Source: Vanrija pseudolonga
Lineage: Eukaryota; Basidiomycota; Tremellomycetes; Trichosporonales; Trichosporonaceae
Assembly (NCBI RefSeq): GCF_020906515.1
Contig: NC_085849.1
Span: 2,046,001-2,110,000, forward strand
Reading direction: 5' to 3'
Length of the DNA stretch: 64,000 nt
Part shown: positions 11,463-22,025 of the stretch, piece by piece
Numbering within the stretch: the stretch's first letter is position 1
Layout: every line of letters starts with the position of its first letter
The notes under the pieces: model-generated
What the model was told of the DNA's origin: nothing
Seen by the model: the letters and a program-made list of their open reading frames with translations, nothing else
Databases searched by the model: none
Program-made: the position numbers and the translations under genes

Positions 11463-12392
11463 GCGCGGACATGTGTCAGCAAGTAGTACTGGTGCGTGAC
11501 TTTTGTCATCGATAACGTGGCGGCATTGTTTTGTGACGACGGCTGGCGGCGGCGGCGGTGACGGAATGAGGCGGTGTAGGCGTCGTTGTAATATCTGTCT
11601 GGGCACGTTTGTATGTAGCTGCTGCGGCGACTGGCGGCGACTGGCTGGCTATTGGACTGTATTTGGCTGAGACAAATGTAACTACACAGTGACTGGGCTT
11701 GAACTGGGACTGTGTGACGCGTACAACGCTAGTGGAGCTGTTAGACTGGGTGGGTGGGGTCAGTGGCGGGGAGTGTGTTTGTGGATCGACATCCAGGGCT
11801 GGACGGCGGCCAGAGTGATGGGAATGTAATAGAATGAATGGGCACGAGGAGCTGTCGTCGTGCAGTGTGCCGTGCCGTGCCGTGCCCGTCGTAGCTGTGA
11901 CGTGAAACGTGCAGTCTCTGGCAGTTGTTCCCATAGATGTGCATAAGTCGACTTGCGTATGCACCGAGGCAAGGCAAGGGTGCAGGTGCCAAGAAGCAGT
12001 GCCAGGGGAGTGCACAGCACCACCCAAAATGTCGCCGTCTATGACGCGCACCCCCCTTGTGCTTGTTCGGCTGCTCCGGCTCTACAGGGCACACCACTCC
12101 GGGGACCCAAAGTTGACCGACACCACCACCACCACCACCCACAAATGACCGTGCGTCGCCGCTCACGCGTCAACGTTTGACCCACCCCACCCCCACCTTC
12201 CCATCACTTTGTCTCCACAACAATACAACGACACTCCCAGTCACATATTAACACCATCATCTTACTGCCCCTGCTACGACAAGCCCACACGTACGCGTCG
12301 GCGACACGACGCAGACCAAACAACCAGCCATCACGACGACAACAACAACACTGACTCGCCCGCTCCCCTCGCCCCCGTCCTCACCCCCAGCC
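11463..12392. other. intergenic, TF 3' end and BZZ1 promoter
   Basis: A 930-bp spacer. It holds a short CAC-repeat tract at 12121-12139 and a C/A-rich, pyrimidine-biased stretch just before the BZZ1 ATG, as is common in fungal leaders. No gene or RNA was recognised. Confidence 0.55.
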
Positions 12393-14924
12393 ATGGCCGA
12401 CGCAGCTGGGGGACCGTCGACGGCGGCAGTACCAGCGGCAGCGACAACAGTGCCGCCAGCACAGCTCTCACCCCCGAGCGCACCTCCGCCCCTCCCTTCG
12501 CCCGACCTGCCACCGACGCCCGGCGAGGGTCCAGCGCGACCATGGGTGCATGACGACGCGCGGCTCTATTTCCTCCCGCCGACCATCAGCGCGCCTACCC
12601 CGGCACCGCAGGCACTCATCAACGACCTGCTCGACGTGACCCGCGACTACCGGGACTTTGTCGACACGGTCGGGCGCATCGAGTACGAGTACGGGCGTGC
12701 GCTGTCTGCTGCCGTGAAAAAGTTCGAGTCGCGCCTCGACCAGGTCCTCCTTCCGCTGCCTGGCGCTCGCAAGCCGCCGCAGCCGACGCTCGTCGGCGCC
12801 ATGCGCGCGCACCTGGTCGAGATCAACGCCACGGCCAACCTGCACCAGAAGCGCCCGGCCGCGCTGGGCGCGCAGCTCGTCCAGCCGCTGACCCACATCG
12901 AGAAGCGGGGTGGCGAGAGCGCGCGCCGCCTCGGCGCGTGGTCAAAGGACATTCGCGCGCGGTGGGACGTCGGGCGTGAACACGTCGATGGCGCACGCTC
13001 GAAATACCACACGGCGGTCAAGGAGCACGACGCGGCGCTGATGCGGTTCCGGACCGTCGCGACCCCGCCGCAGGACGGGTCCAAGATCGACGGCGACTGG
13101 GCCAAGCTCGAAAAGGCGACCAACGACGCCGAGGTCACCCGCGCTGACCGCAAGCGCGCGTACCTCGTCGCGCTGGCCGGCGAGGGGCCCGAAGGAGGCG
13201 GTGGGCAGGATCTTGCTGAAGGCGGAGGCGTCGGCGGCTGGGGCGAGGAGGCGAGGGCGCTCTATGGCCATGTGCACACATCGCTGCTCGACTTGCTGAA
13301 ACACCAGGCGAGGGAGGACAGGGCACACGCCGAGCTGCTGGCGACGATTCTTGCTCGCGTGCCCGAGAACTATGAGGCCGTGTCGCTCGCGACGGACGAG
13401 GACCTATTCTTGGACTGGAACAAGACTGGGAAGAGCATGGTTAATGGGTACGCCACCGGCGTGCCACCTGAGTCGCCGGCTTCGATGCTGTCCCCACCGC
13501 TCATGTCCCCGCTCGCGCCTGGCTCGTCGCCGTTCTCGAGCCCAGCGCTGTCCATGGGCTCGGCGCACACCAACGGCGGGAGCCACCAGTCGCTCACGTG
13601 CTTCAAGTACGTCCCGCCGCCGTCGGCGCGCGAGGAGAAGCCCGAGCTCAGCACCGACAAGCGCGACGACCGTAACTGGCTCGTCAACAGATGGGTCAAG
13701 AGCTCCGCCGCGCTGACTGCGATCGTGGGCAACGACGGCGTGGACCAGGGTATCCTTGGCGCGAAGCGTGAGTTGGTGGATGTAAGGGGCAGCGCTGACA
13801 TTGCAGGGAGAGAGCTGGATGCATTGCGAGAGCAGTGCACCACGTACTCTGCCGACCGCGGCCTCGGCGATCCAGAGGAGATGTGGGAGCGCAGGCTCGC
13901 AGTCATCCGAGACCTTGGCGTCATTGAGCGCAAAGTGGCTGTCGCGCGCGCCGAGATTGCTGCGATCGAGGCGGTGCTTGGACGTGAGTTGGAAGGTACA
14001 CGACGATTCCCAACTGACCGTGCAGCGCTGCCTGGACCCGAGATGGCACACGACTTCAAGGAGCGCGCTTTCCCCACCCCTGGCCACTGCGACGCGTGTG
14101 GAGAAAAGGTGTGGTCACCACTCAAGCCTGAGCTCGCCTGTCGATTATGCGGCATCGCCCTACACGTCAAGTGCGCGCTTCACGTCGATCCAGAATGTAC
14201 CGGCCTGAAATCCAACCGCCGACGGTCGCAGCACGGCCGGATACGGCGGTCGATAACCAGCGGCGCGCTGCTGCTACGACGGCAGACAGTATTTGGCTCC
14301 CCACACGATGGGCCACAGGAGTATGCCACGACACAACAGGTCCGCCTCGAGCCAATACGAGATGGCGACCAGACTGTGTCACCGTTCTTCTCGGACGACC
14401 ACATCGGTGTCGTGGCGGCCGCTGCTGTCGAGGAGATGGCCGCCGAGGAGGCCGCGGTGGCAGCCACGCCACCGACACAACCGGTACCACCACCGCCCTC
14501 GGTCGCCCTTGCACGGGTACTCTACTCATACCCTTCGGCTGGCGGGCCCGAGATCACAGTCAGCTCGGGCGAGGTGGTACGCGTGGTGGAGGACGACGGG
14601 TCGGGGTGGATCAAGGTCCGGCGTGGTCTGCAGGCCGGCGACGAGGGGTTGGTGCCGCGCACCTATGTCGACCTCGTGGGTGGGTCGGTCCCGCCGCAGG
14701 ACGGTGCGGGCGGCCTGTTCGTCGTCGCCCTGTTCGACTTCCCGCCACCCTCGCACACGCCCGGACAGGGGGAGACATCGGTCAAGCAGCACTCGATATA
14801 CGAGCTGTCGGACGAGGGCATGGCCTTTGACGAGGCGTGGTGCGAGCTTTGCGTGCCCGATGCCAGCGGGTCAGGACTCCGACTGCGCGGCGTCGTGCCA
14901 AAGACGTACGTCAAGGCGATCTAA
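12393..14924 (+). CDS. BZZ1: Bzz1-like F-BAR / C1 / double-SH3 protein
   Basis: The frame is open throughout (843 codons), but two canonical introns sit inside it: 13768-13806 (39 bp) and 13984-14025 (42 bp). Both are multiples of three and contain no stop. Splicing them gives 816 residues. After a Pro-rich head, residues ~50-330 form a helical F-BAR (ALINDLLDVTRDYRDFV...). A perfect C1 zinc domain (H-x12-C-x2-C-x13-C-x2-C-x4-H-x2-C-x7-C) starts at about residue 526. SH3 domains follow at ~680-737 (ALYSYP-like start, GLVPRTYV) and ~747-816 (GVVPKTYV). This order matches fungal Bzz1, which binds curved membrane and recruits the WASP/Las17 machinery for actin assembly at endocytic sites. The second SH3 carries an expanded loop and ends at the C-terminus. 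Family assignment is strong; membrane role is from known homologues. Confidence 0.88.
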   Translation: MADAAGGPSTAAVPAAATTVPPAQLSPPSAPPPLPSPDLPPTPGEGPARPWVHDDARLYFLPPTISAPTPAPQALINDLLDVTRDYRDFVDTVGRIEYEYGRALSAAVKKFESRLDQVLLPLPGARKPPQPTLVGAMRAHLVEINATANLHQKRPAALGAQLVQPLTHIEKRGGESARRLGAWSKDIRARWDVGREHVDGARSKYHTAVKEHDAALMRFRTVATPPQDGSKIDGDWAKLEKATNDAEVTRADRKRAYLVALAGEGPEGGGGQDLAEGGGVGGWGEEARALYGHVHTSLLDLLKHQAREDRAHAELLATILARVPENYEAVSLATDEDLFLDWNKTGKSMVNGYATGVPPESPASMLSPPLMSPLAPGSSPFSSPALSMGSAHTNGGSHQSLTCFKYVPPPSAREEKPELSTDKRDDRNWLVNRWVKSSAALTAIVGNDGVDQGILGAKRELVDVRGSADIAGRELDALREQCTTYSADRGLGDPEEMWERRLAVIRDLGVIERKVAVARAEIAAIEAVLGRELEGTRRFPTDRAALPGPEMAHDFKERAFPTPGHCDACGEKVWSPLKPELACRLCGIALHVKCALHVDPECTGLKSNRRRSQHGRIRRSITSGALLLRRQTVFGSPHDGPQEYATTQQVRLEPIRDGDQTVSPFFSDDHIGVVAAAAVEEMAAEEAAVAATPPTQPVPPPPSVALARVLYSYPSAGGPEITVSSGEVVRVVEDDGSGWIKVRRGLQAGDEGLVPRTYVDLVGGSVPPQDGAGGLFVVALFDFPPPSHTPGQGETSVKQHSIYELSDEGMAFDEAWCELCVPDASGSGLRLRGVVPKTYVKAI

Positions 14925-16686
14925 TCGTCGGTATGCCGGTGTGTGCACGACGCCCCGCGCATCCCGAGGGCCGATGGGCACAACTACTGCACGGGCCGGC
15001 CCGCGCCTAGAACTTAGAGTTGCGCATAAGCGTAACCAACCAACTGTATAACACTGTGTGCACACGACTGTCTAACGTGTATAATGAATGCCATGCGCTT
15101 GTGAATACCGTGCGGGGTGGTGTACTGCTGCCACTGGCAATGGAGTGGCAGTGCTATGAGAGTGGATCGCCGAACCAGAGCGCACTAATCTGACTCGAGT
15201 GGCATGGCTTTAGTGACCGCTTGGAGGCTCGGAGTCGTTGAGCAAGCAGACGACACGCGTCCTGACAATTGATATTGATCTGATGATTGATCTGGTTCGT
15301 AGCTTACCAAGCCGACTGAAACCGGGTGTGACATGGTATGCAGTTGACTCCACAAGCCCACTGAAGCGAGTCGACAAGGCAACGAAGCGAACCACACCCA
15401 GTCCGCCGGGCTTATTTATACAGCAGTCGGCTCCGACATGACGGCGCTAATCAACTCTGATAATACATCCCGGGGTTTAAGCGCGTACCAAGGCCAGCCA
15501 AGCCGTCTCCACGCGGTACACTGGTATCGATGAGCATGGATACCTCAATGACGCCGTGGACACGCGCGCGCGCGTCATACAGACGGGGCGGGGCACCTTG
15601 GGCACGCAGCAGCCAAGCCAGCCTTGGCGCCATCCGCCACGCGTGCACCGTCCATCGGACATGGCCGCGGCCCATGTGGGTGGCGAGGAGGTCGGCAAGA
15701 CCGGCGGGCAGGGCCTCGCTCCGTAGTCGCTCCGAGCTCGCTATACCCGCTTATCCCCCCATCTGGAATGAAAACACCAGCACCCAGCCCCAGGCAAGCC
15801 CAATGAGATCATGGCCCGATCGCCACCTGTTTGCTCGCTCGGTTCACTCGGCACCACCCTCGGTCAGTGCGTGCCGTGTTCGCGTGCATCCGTGCTGCTG
15901 GCTGCTGGGAGCAGGCGCTGCGCTCCACTCCCGAACCGAAGCTCTGCTCTGCTGCTGTTCCGGGATGGGAACCGCTCGCTGCCTGCCGCTGCCGCTGCCG
16001 TTGAATACGCTGCGCTGGGAAATGCCGATCCGGCCAGGCCACCTCCGGCTGCGGCTGGCTGGCGCTACGCCCTGGCCGAGGGTGGGGAAAAGGTGTGTCA
16101 GCGAAAGAGACTGTAACGAGGACAAGCAGACGGTCGGAGGTCGCACTCAAAGTTTCTCTCGGCTTTGGCCGAGCGAGCGTTCAAGCTGGGCTAAATCAAT
16201 AGGGGACCCCCACCTGCAACATTCAAGCACCGGGCACCACCTCGGCGCCCGAGGTGGATGCTCTCTGCTGCGGTTCGGCGCTTGCTCAGCGCGTCATGCG
16301 TGTCGTACGCTGCTCCTGCTGCTTCATTGATGCAAGAGACTTTCCCGAGGAGGTTGTCACTCTTTGCTCTCATCATTATCACCACCTCTGACAGCAACGT
16401 CAGATATCTCGTCTGTTCGGTCACTACTCCGCAGGTCGAGCGAGCCCAGTAATCATCACGCGATTACACGCCTGCACGGCCATCTCCGCGCAGCCTCGTA
16501 TTTTATTTTGGACCCCCCAGCTGCTCCAGGAGGCACCACACCACCCGGCCTCATCGGCGTCTCCACAAGCACACGACGACGACAGCGACGACGGAGCTCA
16601 TTTATTCCGCGTTCCCAGCTTTTCTGACTCGGCGTGAATCTCTTGTGTTTGTCGTCCACCGACTCGACAATCGAGCATAGACTCGC
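14925..16686. promoter_or_regulatory. intergenic region, ABC transporter promoter
   Basis: 1.76 kb between BZZ1 and the ABC transporter, both on the plus strand. The part near 16,000-16,686 should be promoter and leader. I looked for a TCCGCGGA-type pleiotropic drug response palindrome and did not find one. No gene or structured RNA was recognised. Confidence 0.5.
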
Positions 16687-19600
16687 ATGAGCAGCGCTCG
16701 CGACGACTCACCGTCGTCCACCCTGCGCGACAGCGCGACGGCGCTAGGTGCCGGAACCGCCGCGCCTCCTCCTGCGGCCCCAGCCCCTGCTCCCGCCACC
16801 GGCCGTCCAGCATCAACAGTCGCTAGCTCGAGCGAAGATGAAAAGACCAAGGCCTTTGGCGATATCGACGAAAAGGACGCCACTCACAAGGCTGCCATGG
16901 GCAAGCAACCCAAAGGCGACTATGAGGAGCGCGGCATCGTCGAGGTCGAGGAGGACGGCAAGGTCCGCAAGGCCATGGTCGTCATTGAGGAGAAGTCGGG
17001 CAAGGAGCTCCTAAAGGATGTCGCTGGTGGGCCGTACACCACGCCCCAGTGGTGAGTGTAGACGACCAAGGAGCTTGGATAGCCTGCTAACCCTCCCCCA
17101 GGCGGCACTCTCTGCCCTTCGTCAAGCCAAAGTACCCGCCACCGCCGGCGCCGCTCTCGCTCGACGACGCGCAGTTCACGCCAGAGATCGGCTCAAACTT
17201 CTTCTCGTACCTCTTCTTCAACTGGGTCAGCCCGATGATGGCGCTTGGCTCGGCAAGGACGCTCCAGCCGTCCGACATGTGGAAGATGGGCGACGACCGG
17301 AGTGCCGGTGTGCTCGCGCAGAAGCTCACGGGCAACTATGAGCGCCGGAAAAAGGAGGCAGAGGAGTACAACAAGCTGCTCGTCGACCCCGCCACTCCGC
17401 TGCCACTGTCCAAGCGCATCCTCTACCCCCTGCTTCCTCACCGCGAGAAGCGCGAGCACGACTATCGCACTAAATTCGGCCAGAAGAAGGCCTCGCTCGC
17501 CTGGGCCCTCAGCGATACCTTTGGCTCGTGGTTCTGGATGGCCGGTCTGTTCAAGTTTGTTGCGGATATTGCCACGGCATGCTCGCCCCTCATCCTCCGC
17601 GCCCTCATCAAGTGGAGCACGAAGTACGAGCTTGCGATGCACGGCCTCGGCCACTACCCCAGCATCGGCTCGGGCATCGGCATGGCCATCGGCCTGTTCT
17701 TCCTGCTCGTCGTCTCGTCGATCGGTCTCCACCACTTCTTCTTCCGCTCCATGGCTGTCGGTGTGCTCTCGCGCGCTGCTCTCATCTCTGCGATTTATGA
17801 GCGCGCACTCCGTCTCACGCAGAAGGCACGCGGTGAGATTCCCAACGGCAAGATTGTCAACCACATCTCGACCGACACGTCGCGTATTGACTTTGCCTCG
17901 GGCTTCTTCCACATTGTGTGGACCGCGCCGATCCAATTCATCGTTATCATGATCATCCTGCTCGTCCAGATCGGCTACTCGGCCCTTCCCGGTATCGCCT
18001 TCCTGCTGGTCATGACGCCCGCCCAGGCGACGATCATGAAGCAGCTATTCGCGATCCGCAAGAAGGCAATGGTTTGGACCGACAAGCGTGCCAAGCTGCT
18101 GCAGGAGGTTCTCGGTGGTATGCGCATCGTCAAGCTCATGAGCTGGGAGGCTCCCTTCCTGGAGCGTCTCCGCGCTATCCGTGGCATGGAGATCAAGTAC
18201 ATCCGCACGCTCTTGGTGGTGCGATCTGCAATGGTATGTTTGGTCTGTTCCTTTGATGCCTCAGTGAGACTGACACCCCCCAGATGGCCTTTGCCATGTC
18301 GCTCCCCGTGCTGGCAACCATCCTCGCCCTCATCACCTACTCGGCTACCGCCCACACTCTCCAGGCCGCGACCATCTTCACCGTCGTCACCCTCTTCCAG
18401 CTTATGCGCATGCCGCTCATGATGTGGCCCATGACCCTCAGTGCCATTGCCGACGCTGCCAACGCCCTTGGTCGTCTCCAGGCCGTGTTTGACGCCGAGG
18501 TTACCACCGAGGAGCGCCTCATCGACCCTGACATGGACGAGGCTGTGCGCATTGTCCATGCCTCGTTCACCTGGGACGCAGCTCCTCCCGTCGAGGAGGA
18601 GGTCGCCAAGCTCGAGGCCAAGCTCGCTGCCGCTCAGGCGAAGAAGGCTGCCAAAGAGGGTGGCGGCACCACTGGCCACGCTACCCCCGCGAAGACTCCT
18701 GTCGCCAAGACCCCCGCAAAGACTGGCGCCGGCACTCCTCCCCCTGAGGCCGAGGCCGACATCTTCCAGATCAAGGACATCAACCTCTCCATCCCCCGCG
18801 GCTCGCTCACTGCCATTGTCGGTGCCATTGGTTCTGGCAAGTCGTCGCTTCTTCAGGGTCTGATGGGCGAGATGCGCCGTACCGAGGGCAAGGTCATCTT
18901 CTCTGGCTCGACTTCACTCTGCGCCCAGACTCCCTGGATCCAGAACGCTACTGTCCGCGAGAACATTCTGTTCGGTCTTCCGTTCGAGGAGGACCGCTAC
19001 TGGGCTGCTGTCAAGCACGCGTCCCTTGAGCCCGATCTCGAGATCCTTGAGGACGGAGACGGAACCGAGATTGGTGAGAAGGGTATCACCCTCTCTGGTG
19101 GCCAGAAGCAGCGTGTCAACATTGCCCGTGCCCTCTACTTCAACGCCGATATCATTGCCCTCGACGACCCTCTGTCGGCGCTCGACGCTGGTGTCGGCAA
19201 GGCCGTCTTCTTCAACGCCATCAAGGGTGCCCTCGCAGGCAAGACCCGCCTGCTTGTCACCCACGCCATTCACTTCCTCCCCCATGTCGACAACGTCATC
19301 CTCCTTGAGGACGGCCGTGTCGCTGAGACTGGCACGTACGCCGAGCTCAAGGCCCAGGGCGGCGCGTTCACCCGCCTTGTCAAGGAGTTTGGTGCCGAGG
19401 ACACGGAGGAGGCCGAGGCCGCCGACGAGGAGATTGCCATCAACACGTCCGACCCCAATGCTCCCGCGTCGGCGCCTGTCGACCGCTCCAAGATGGTCAC
19501 CCGTGGCCTCCGTCACCAGCTCATGCAGGAGGAGGAGCGCGGCACTGGCGCCATCAGCGGCCGTACCTGGATCGACTACTTCAAGGCTGGACACGGCGTC

Positions 19601-22025
19601 TACATGATCCCCTTCTTGCTCCTCGCCGTTGTCATCGCCCAGGGCTTCACCGTCGTCACGTCGTACTGGCTCATCTGGTGGCAGAAGTACGAGTGGGGAT
19701 GGAGCAACAACAAGTTTATGGGCGTGTACGCCGCCCTCGGTTTCGGGTCGGCTATCTCCGCATTCTTCATGGGCTTCACCAACGCCTACATCAACTACTT
19801 TGCCTCGGTCCGCCTCCATGCCGACGCCATCCAGCGCATCATGTTCGCGCCCCAGAGCTTCTTTGACACGACTCCGCTCGGCCGAATCATGAACCGCTTC
19901 TCCAAGGACATTGGTGAGCTTCTGAAAAGGAAAGGAGGGGCCTGACGAGGAGAGGGGGTGCCCCTCCTCCCCCCGACACCTCCTGCCTCCGTTCCTTCGT
20001 GCTCTAGCTAACGCACAACCTGCAGACACGATTGACAACACATTGAGCGATGCTATGAGGATGTCGGTGGGCACTCTTGGGTAAGTCGTAGCCGTCCGAG
20101 GCGAGTCGGGCACACATATCCGACTTGGACGAGTCGGCCTGAGCTAACACCCCCAGAAATATTGCCGGCGCAATTGTCCTGTTGGCCATTGTATCCCCGT
20201 GGTTCTTGATCGCCGTGTCGGTCGTTCTGGTCTGCTACTGGCACTGTGCGCAGTTTTACCGCCGGTCGTCGCGCGAGTTCAAGCGAATCGACGCCCTCCT
20301 CCGGTCTTCGCTCTACTCCCACTTCTCTGAGTCGCTCTCGGGCATCGCTACCATCCGCGCGTACGGAGAGAGTGAACGGTTCTGCGCCGACAATGTGGCG
20401 CGCACTGACGTGGAAAATCGTGAGTAGATCAAGAAGTGAGGAGGGGCATGAGCAGGTGAGGAGGAGACCCTCCTCTCCCGGCCGCCCTTGCCTCCACCCC
20501 TTGGTGCAGTAGCTAACGCATAAATTAGGTGCCTACTTCATGACTATAGTTAGTGCGTACAGCTCCGAATTGACTCTATTCGCTCCTCGGGGGTTGGTGG
20601 ACGAGTAGAAAGGGTGTGAGGTGTGGTCGAAGTCGAGGACGAAAAGTGCCACACTTCGATCCGCCACTTTCGGCCATCTCCGCCCATCCATCTCCGCTAT
20701 CCATCTCCGCTATCCATATCCGCCCACCCTTCCTTTCCCCTCATTTATCCTTTCCCAAGTCTCACCGGTGTCTTGTGCGCTGGCCAGCTGGCCAGCATGC
20801 TCTGACATTCGAGATATCTACAAGGAGGAGAGGGGGCAACGGTGGATGAAAGGAGCAGGGGGGCGGGGGCGGAATCAAACCCCCTCACTAGAGGGCGCAA
20901 CTGCTTCTTCTATATACTAACACCCCAACAGACCAGCGCTGGCTGGGAATTCGTCTCGACATGCTCGGCTCCCTCCTCACCTTCTCGGTCGCCCTCATCG
21001 TCGTCCTCAACCACAAGGTCACCGCCGCCAAGTCGGGCCTCGGCCTCTCGACCATGCTCACAGTGCAGCAGGCCTTCTCTTGGCTTGTCCGCCAGCTGGC
21101 CGAAGTTGAGAACGACATGGTCGGCGCCGAGCGTATCCTCCACTATGCCAACCACCTGGAGCAGGAGGCCCCGCAGAAGATTCCCGACACCCTGCCCCCT
21201 CCCACGTGGCCGGCCGAGGGAAGGATCGAGTTCGACAACGTCTTCATGAAGTACCGCCCCGAGCTGCCCAACGTTCTCAAGGGCCTGTCGCTTAGCGTCA
21301 AGGCCAACGAGAAGATTGGTGTGGTCGGCCGCACTGGTGCCGGCAAGTCGTCCATCATGGTTACCCTGTTCCGCCTGGCGGAGCTGAGCGGCGGCAGCAT
21401 CAAGATTGACGACATCGACATCTCCAAGATTGGCCTCAACGAGCTCCGCTCCCGCATCTCCATCATCCCCCAGGACCCTCTCCTCTTCAGCGGCACGCTC
21501 CGCTCCAACATTGACCCCTTCGGCACCAAGACGGACGCCGAGCTGTACGACGCTCTCAAGCGCGCGCACCTCATCCCGTCGGCGACTTATGGCTCCGCCG
21601 AGCCCGGCACCGAAACGCCGACGTCTCGCTTCAACCTCGACTACGCCGTCGAGGAAGAGGGCAACAACCTTTCCGTCGGCGAGCGTTCGCTCGTCTCGCT
21701 TGCTCGTGCGCTCGTCCGCGACCCCAAGATCCTCGTCCTCGACGAGGCGACTGCCTCTGTTGACGTCGAGACGGACGCCAAGATCCAGGAGACGATCCGT
21801 CGGGAGTTTGGCAACAAGACCCTGCTGTGTATCGCCCACCGTCTGCGCACCATTCTCTCGTACGACCGCATCCTCGTCATGTCGGAGGGCCAGGCCGAGG
21901 CGTTCGACACCCCCGAGAACCTGTACACCTCTGGCAGCCACTTCCGCGAGATGTGCGAAAAGTCGGGCATCACGCTCGAGGACATTCGCCACTACCAGTC
22001 GCTCAAGTTTGGGGTCAGGGAGTAG
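16687..22025 (+). CDS. ABC-C multidrug transporter, Yor1-like, 1,520 aa
   Basis: Seven exons: 16687-17051, 17102-18233, 18284-19913, 20026-20080, 20157-20419, 20529-20552 and 20932-22025. An acidic, charged N-terminus of ~145 residues precedes TMD1; there is no extra TMD0, so it fits the short MRP/Yor1 class. NBD1 has Walker A GAIGSGKS at 679, signature LSGGQKQR and Walker B IIALDDP, where Asp replaces the catalytic Glu, as usual in the degenerate site of ABCC proteins. NBD2 has Walker A GRTGAGKS at 1289, signature LSVGE and Walker B ILVLDEA. A Lys/Ala/Thr-Pro linker (AKTPVAKTPAKTGAG) interrupts NBD1 before its core. It should export organic anions or drugs at plasma or vacuolar membrane using ATP. 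Exon 6 is only 24 nt; its donor (GTGCGT) was chosen because it alone restores the conserved VNQRWLG sequence. Intron 6 is 379 bp. Confidence 0.9.
19914..20025 (+). other. ABC gene intron 3, hairpin-bearing, similar to intron 5
   Basis: This 112-bp intron starts GTGAGC and ends CTGCAG. It contains GGAGGGGC followed by GCCCCTCC, which can pair as a stem, then a C/T-rich stretch, then TAGCTAACGCA with the branch site. Intron 5 of the same gene repeats this plan in the same order. See the finding on look-alike introns. Confidence 0.7.
20420..20528 (+). other. ABC gene intron 5, hairpin-bearing, similar to intron 3
   Basis: This 109-bp intron starts GTGAGT and ends AATTAG. It carries GAGGAGGGG...CCCTCCTC as a potential stem, then TTGCCTCC and TAGCTAACGCA, matching intron 3 element by element. 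Confidence 0.7.
20675..20728 (+). repeat. 13-bp tandem repeat inside long ABC intron
   Basis: Four units of CATCTCCGCTATC or a close variant lie head to tail. Units two and three (20689-20701, 20702-20714) are identical; units one and four carry CCCA in place of CTAT-type bases. They sit in the 379-bp intron 6 of the ABC transporter, which is several times longer than typical introns here, so repeat expansion may explain part of its size. Confidence 0.8.

Noticed and set aside
18914-20113. 399-codon minus-strand frame in the ABC gene
   Set aside because: It mirrors the NBD1-TMD2 coding sequence and carries no family motif.
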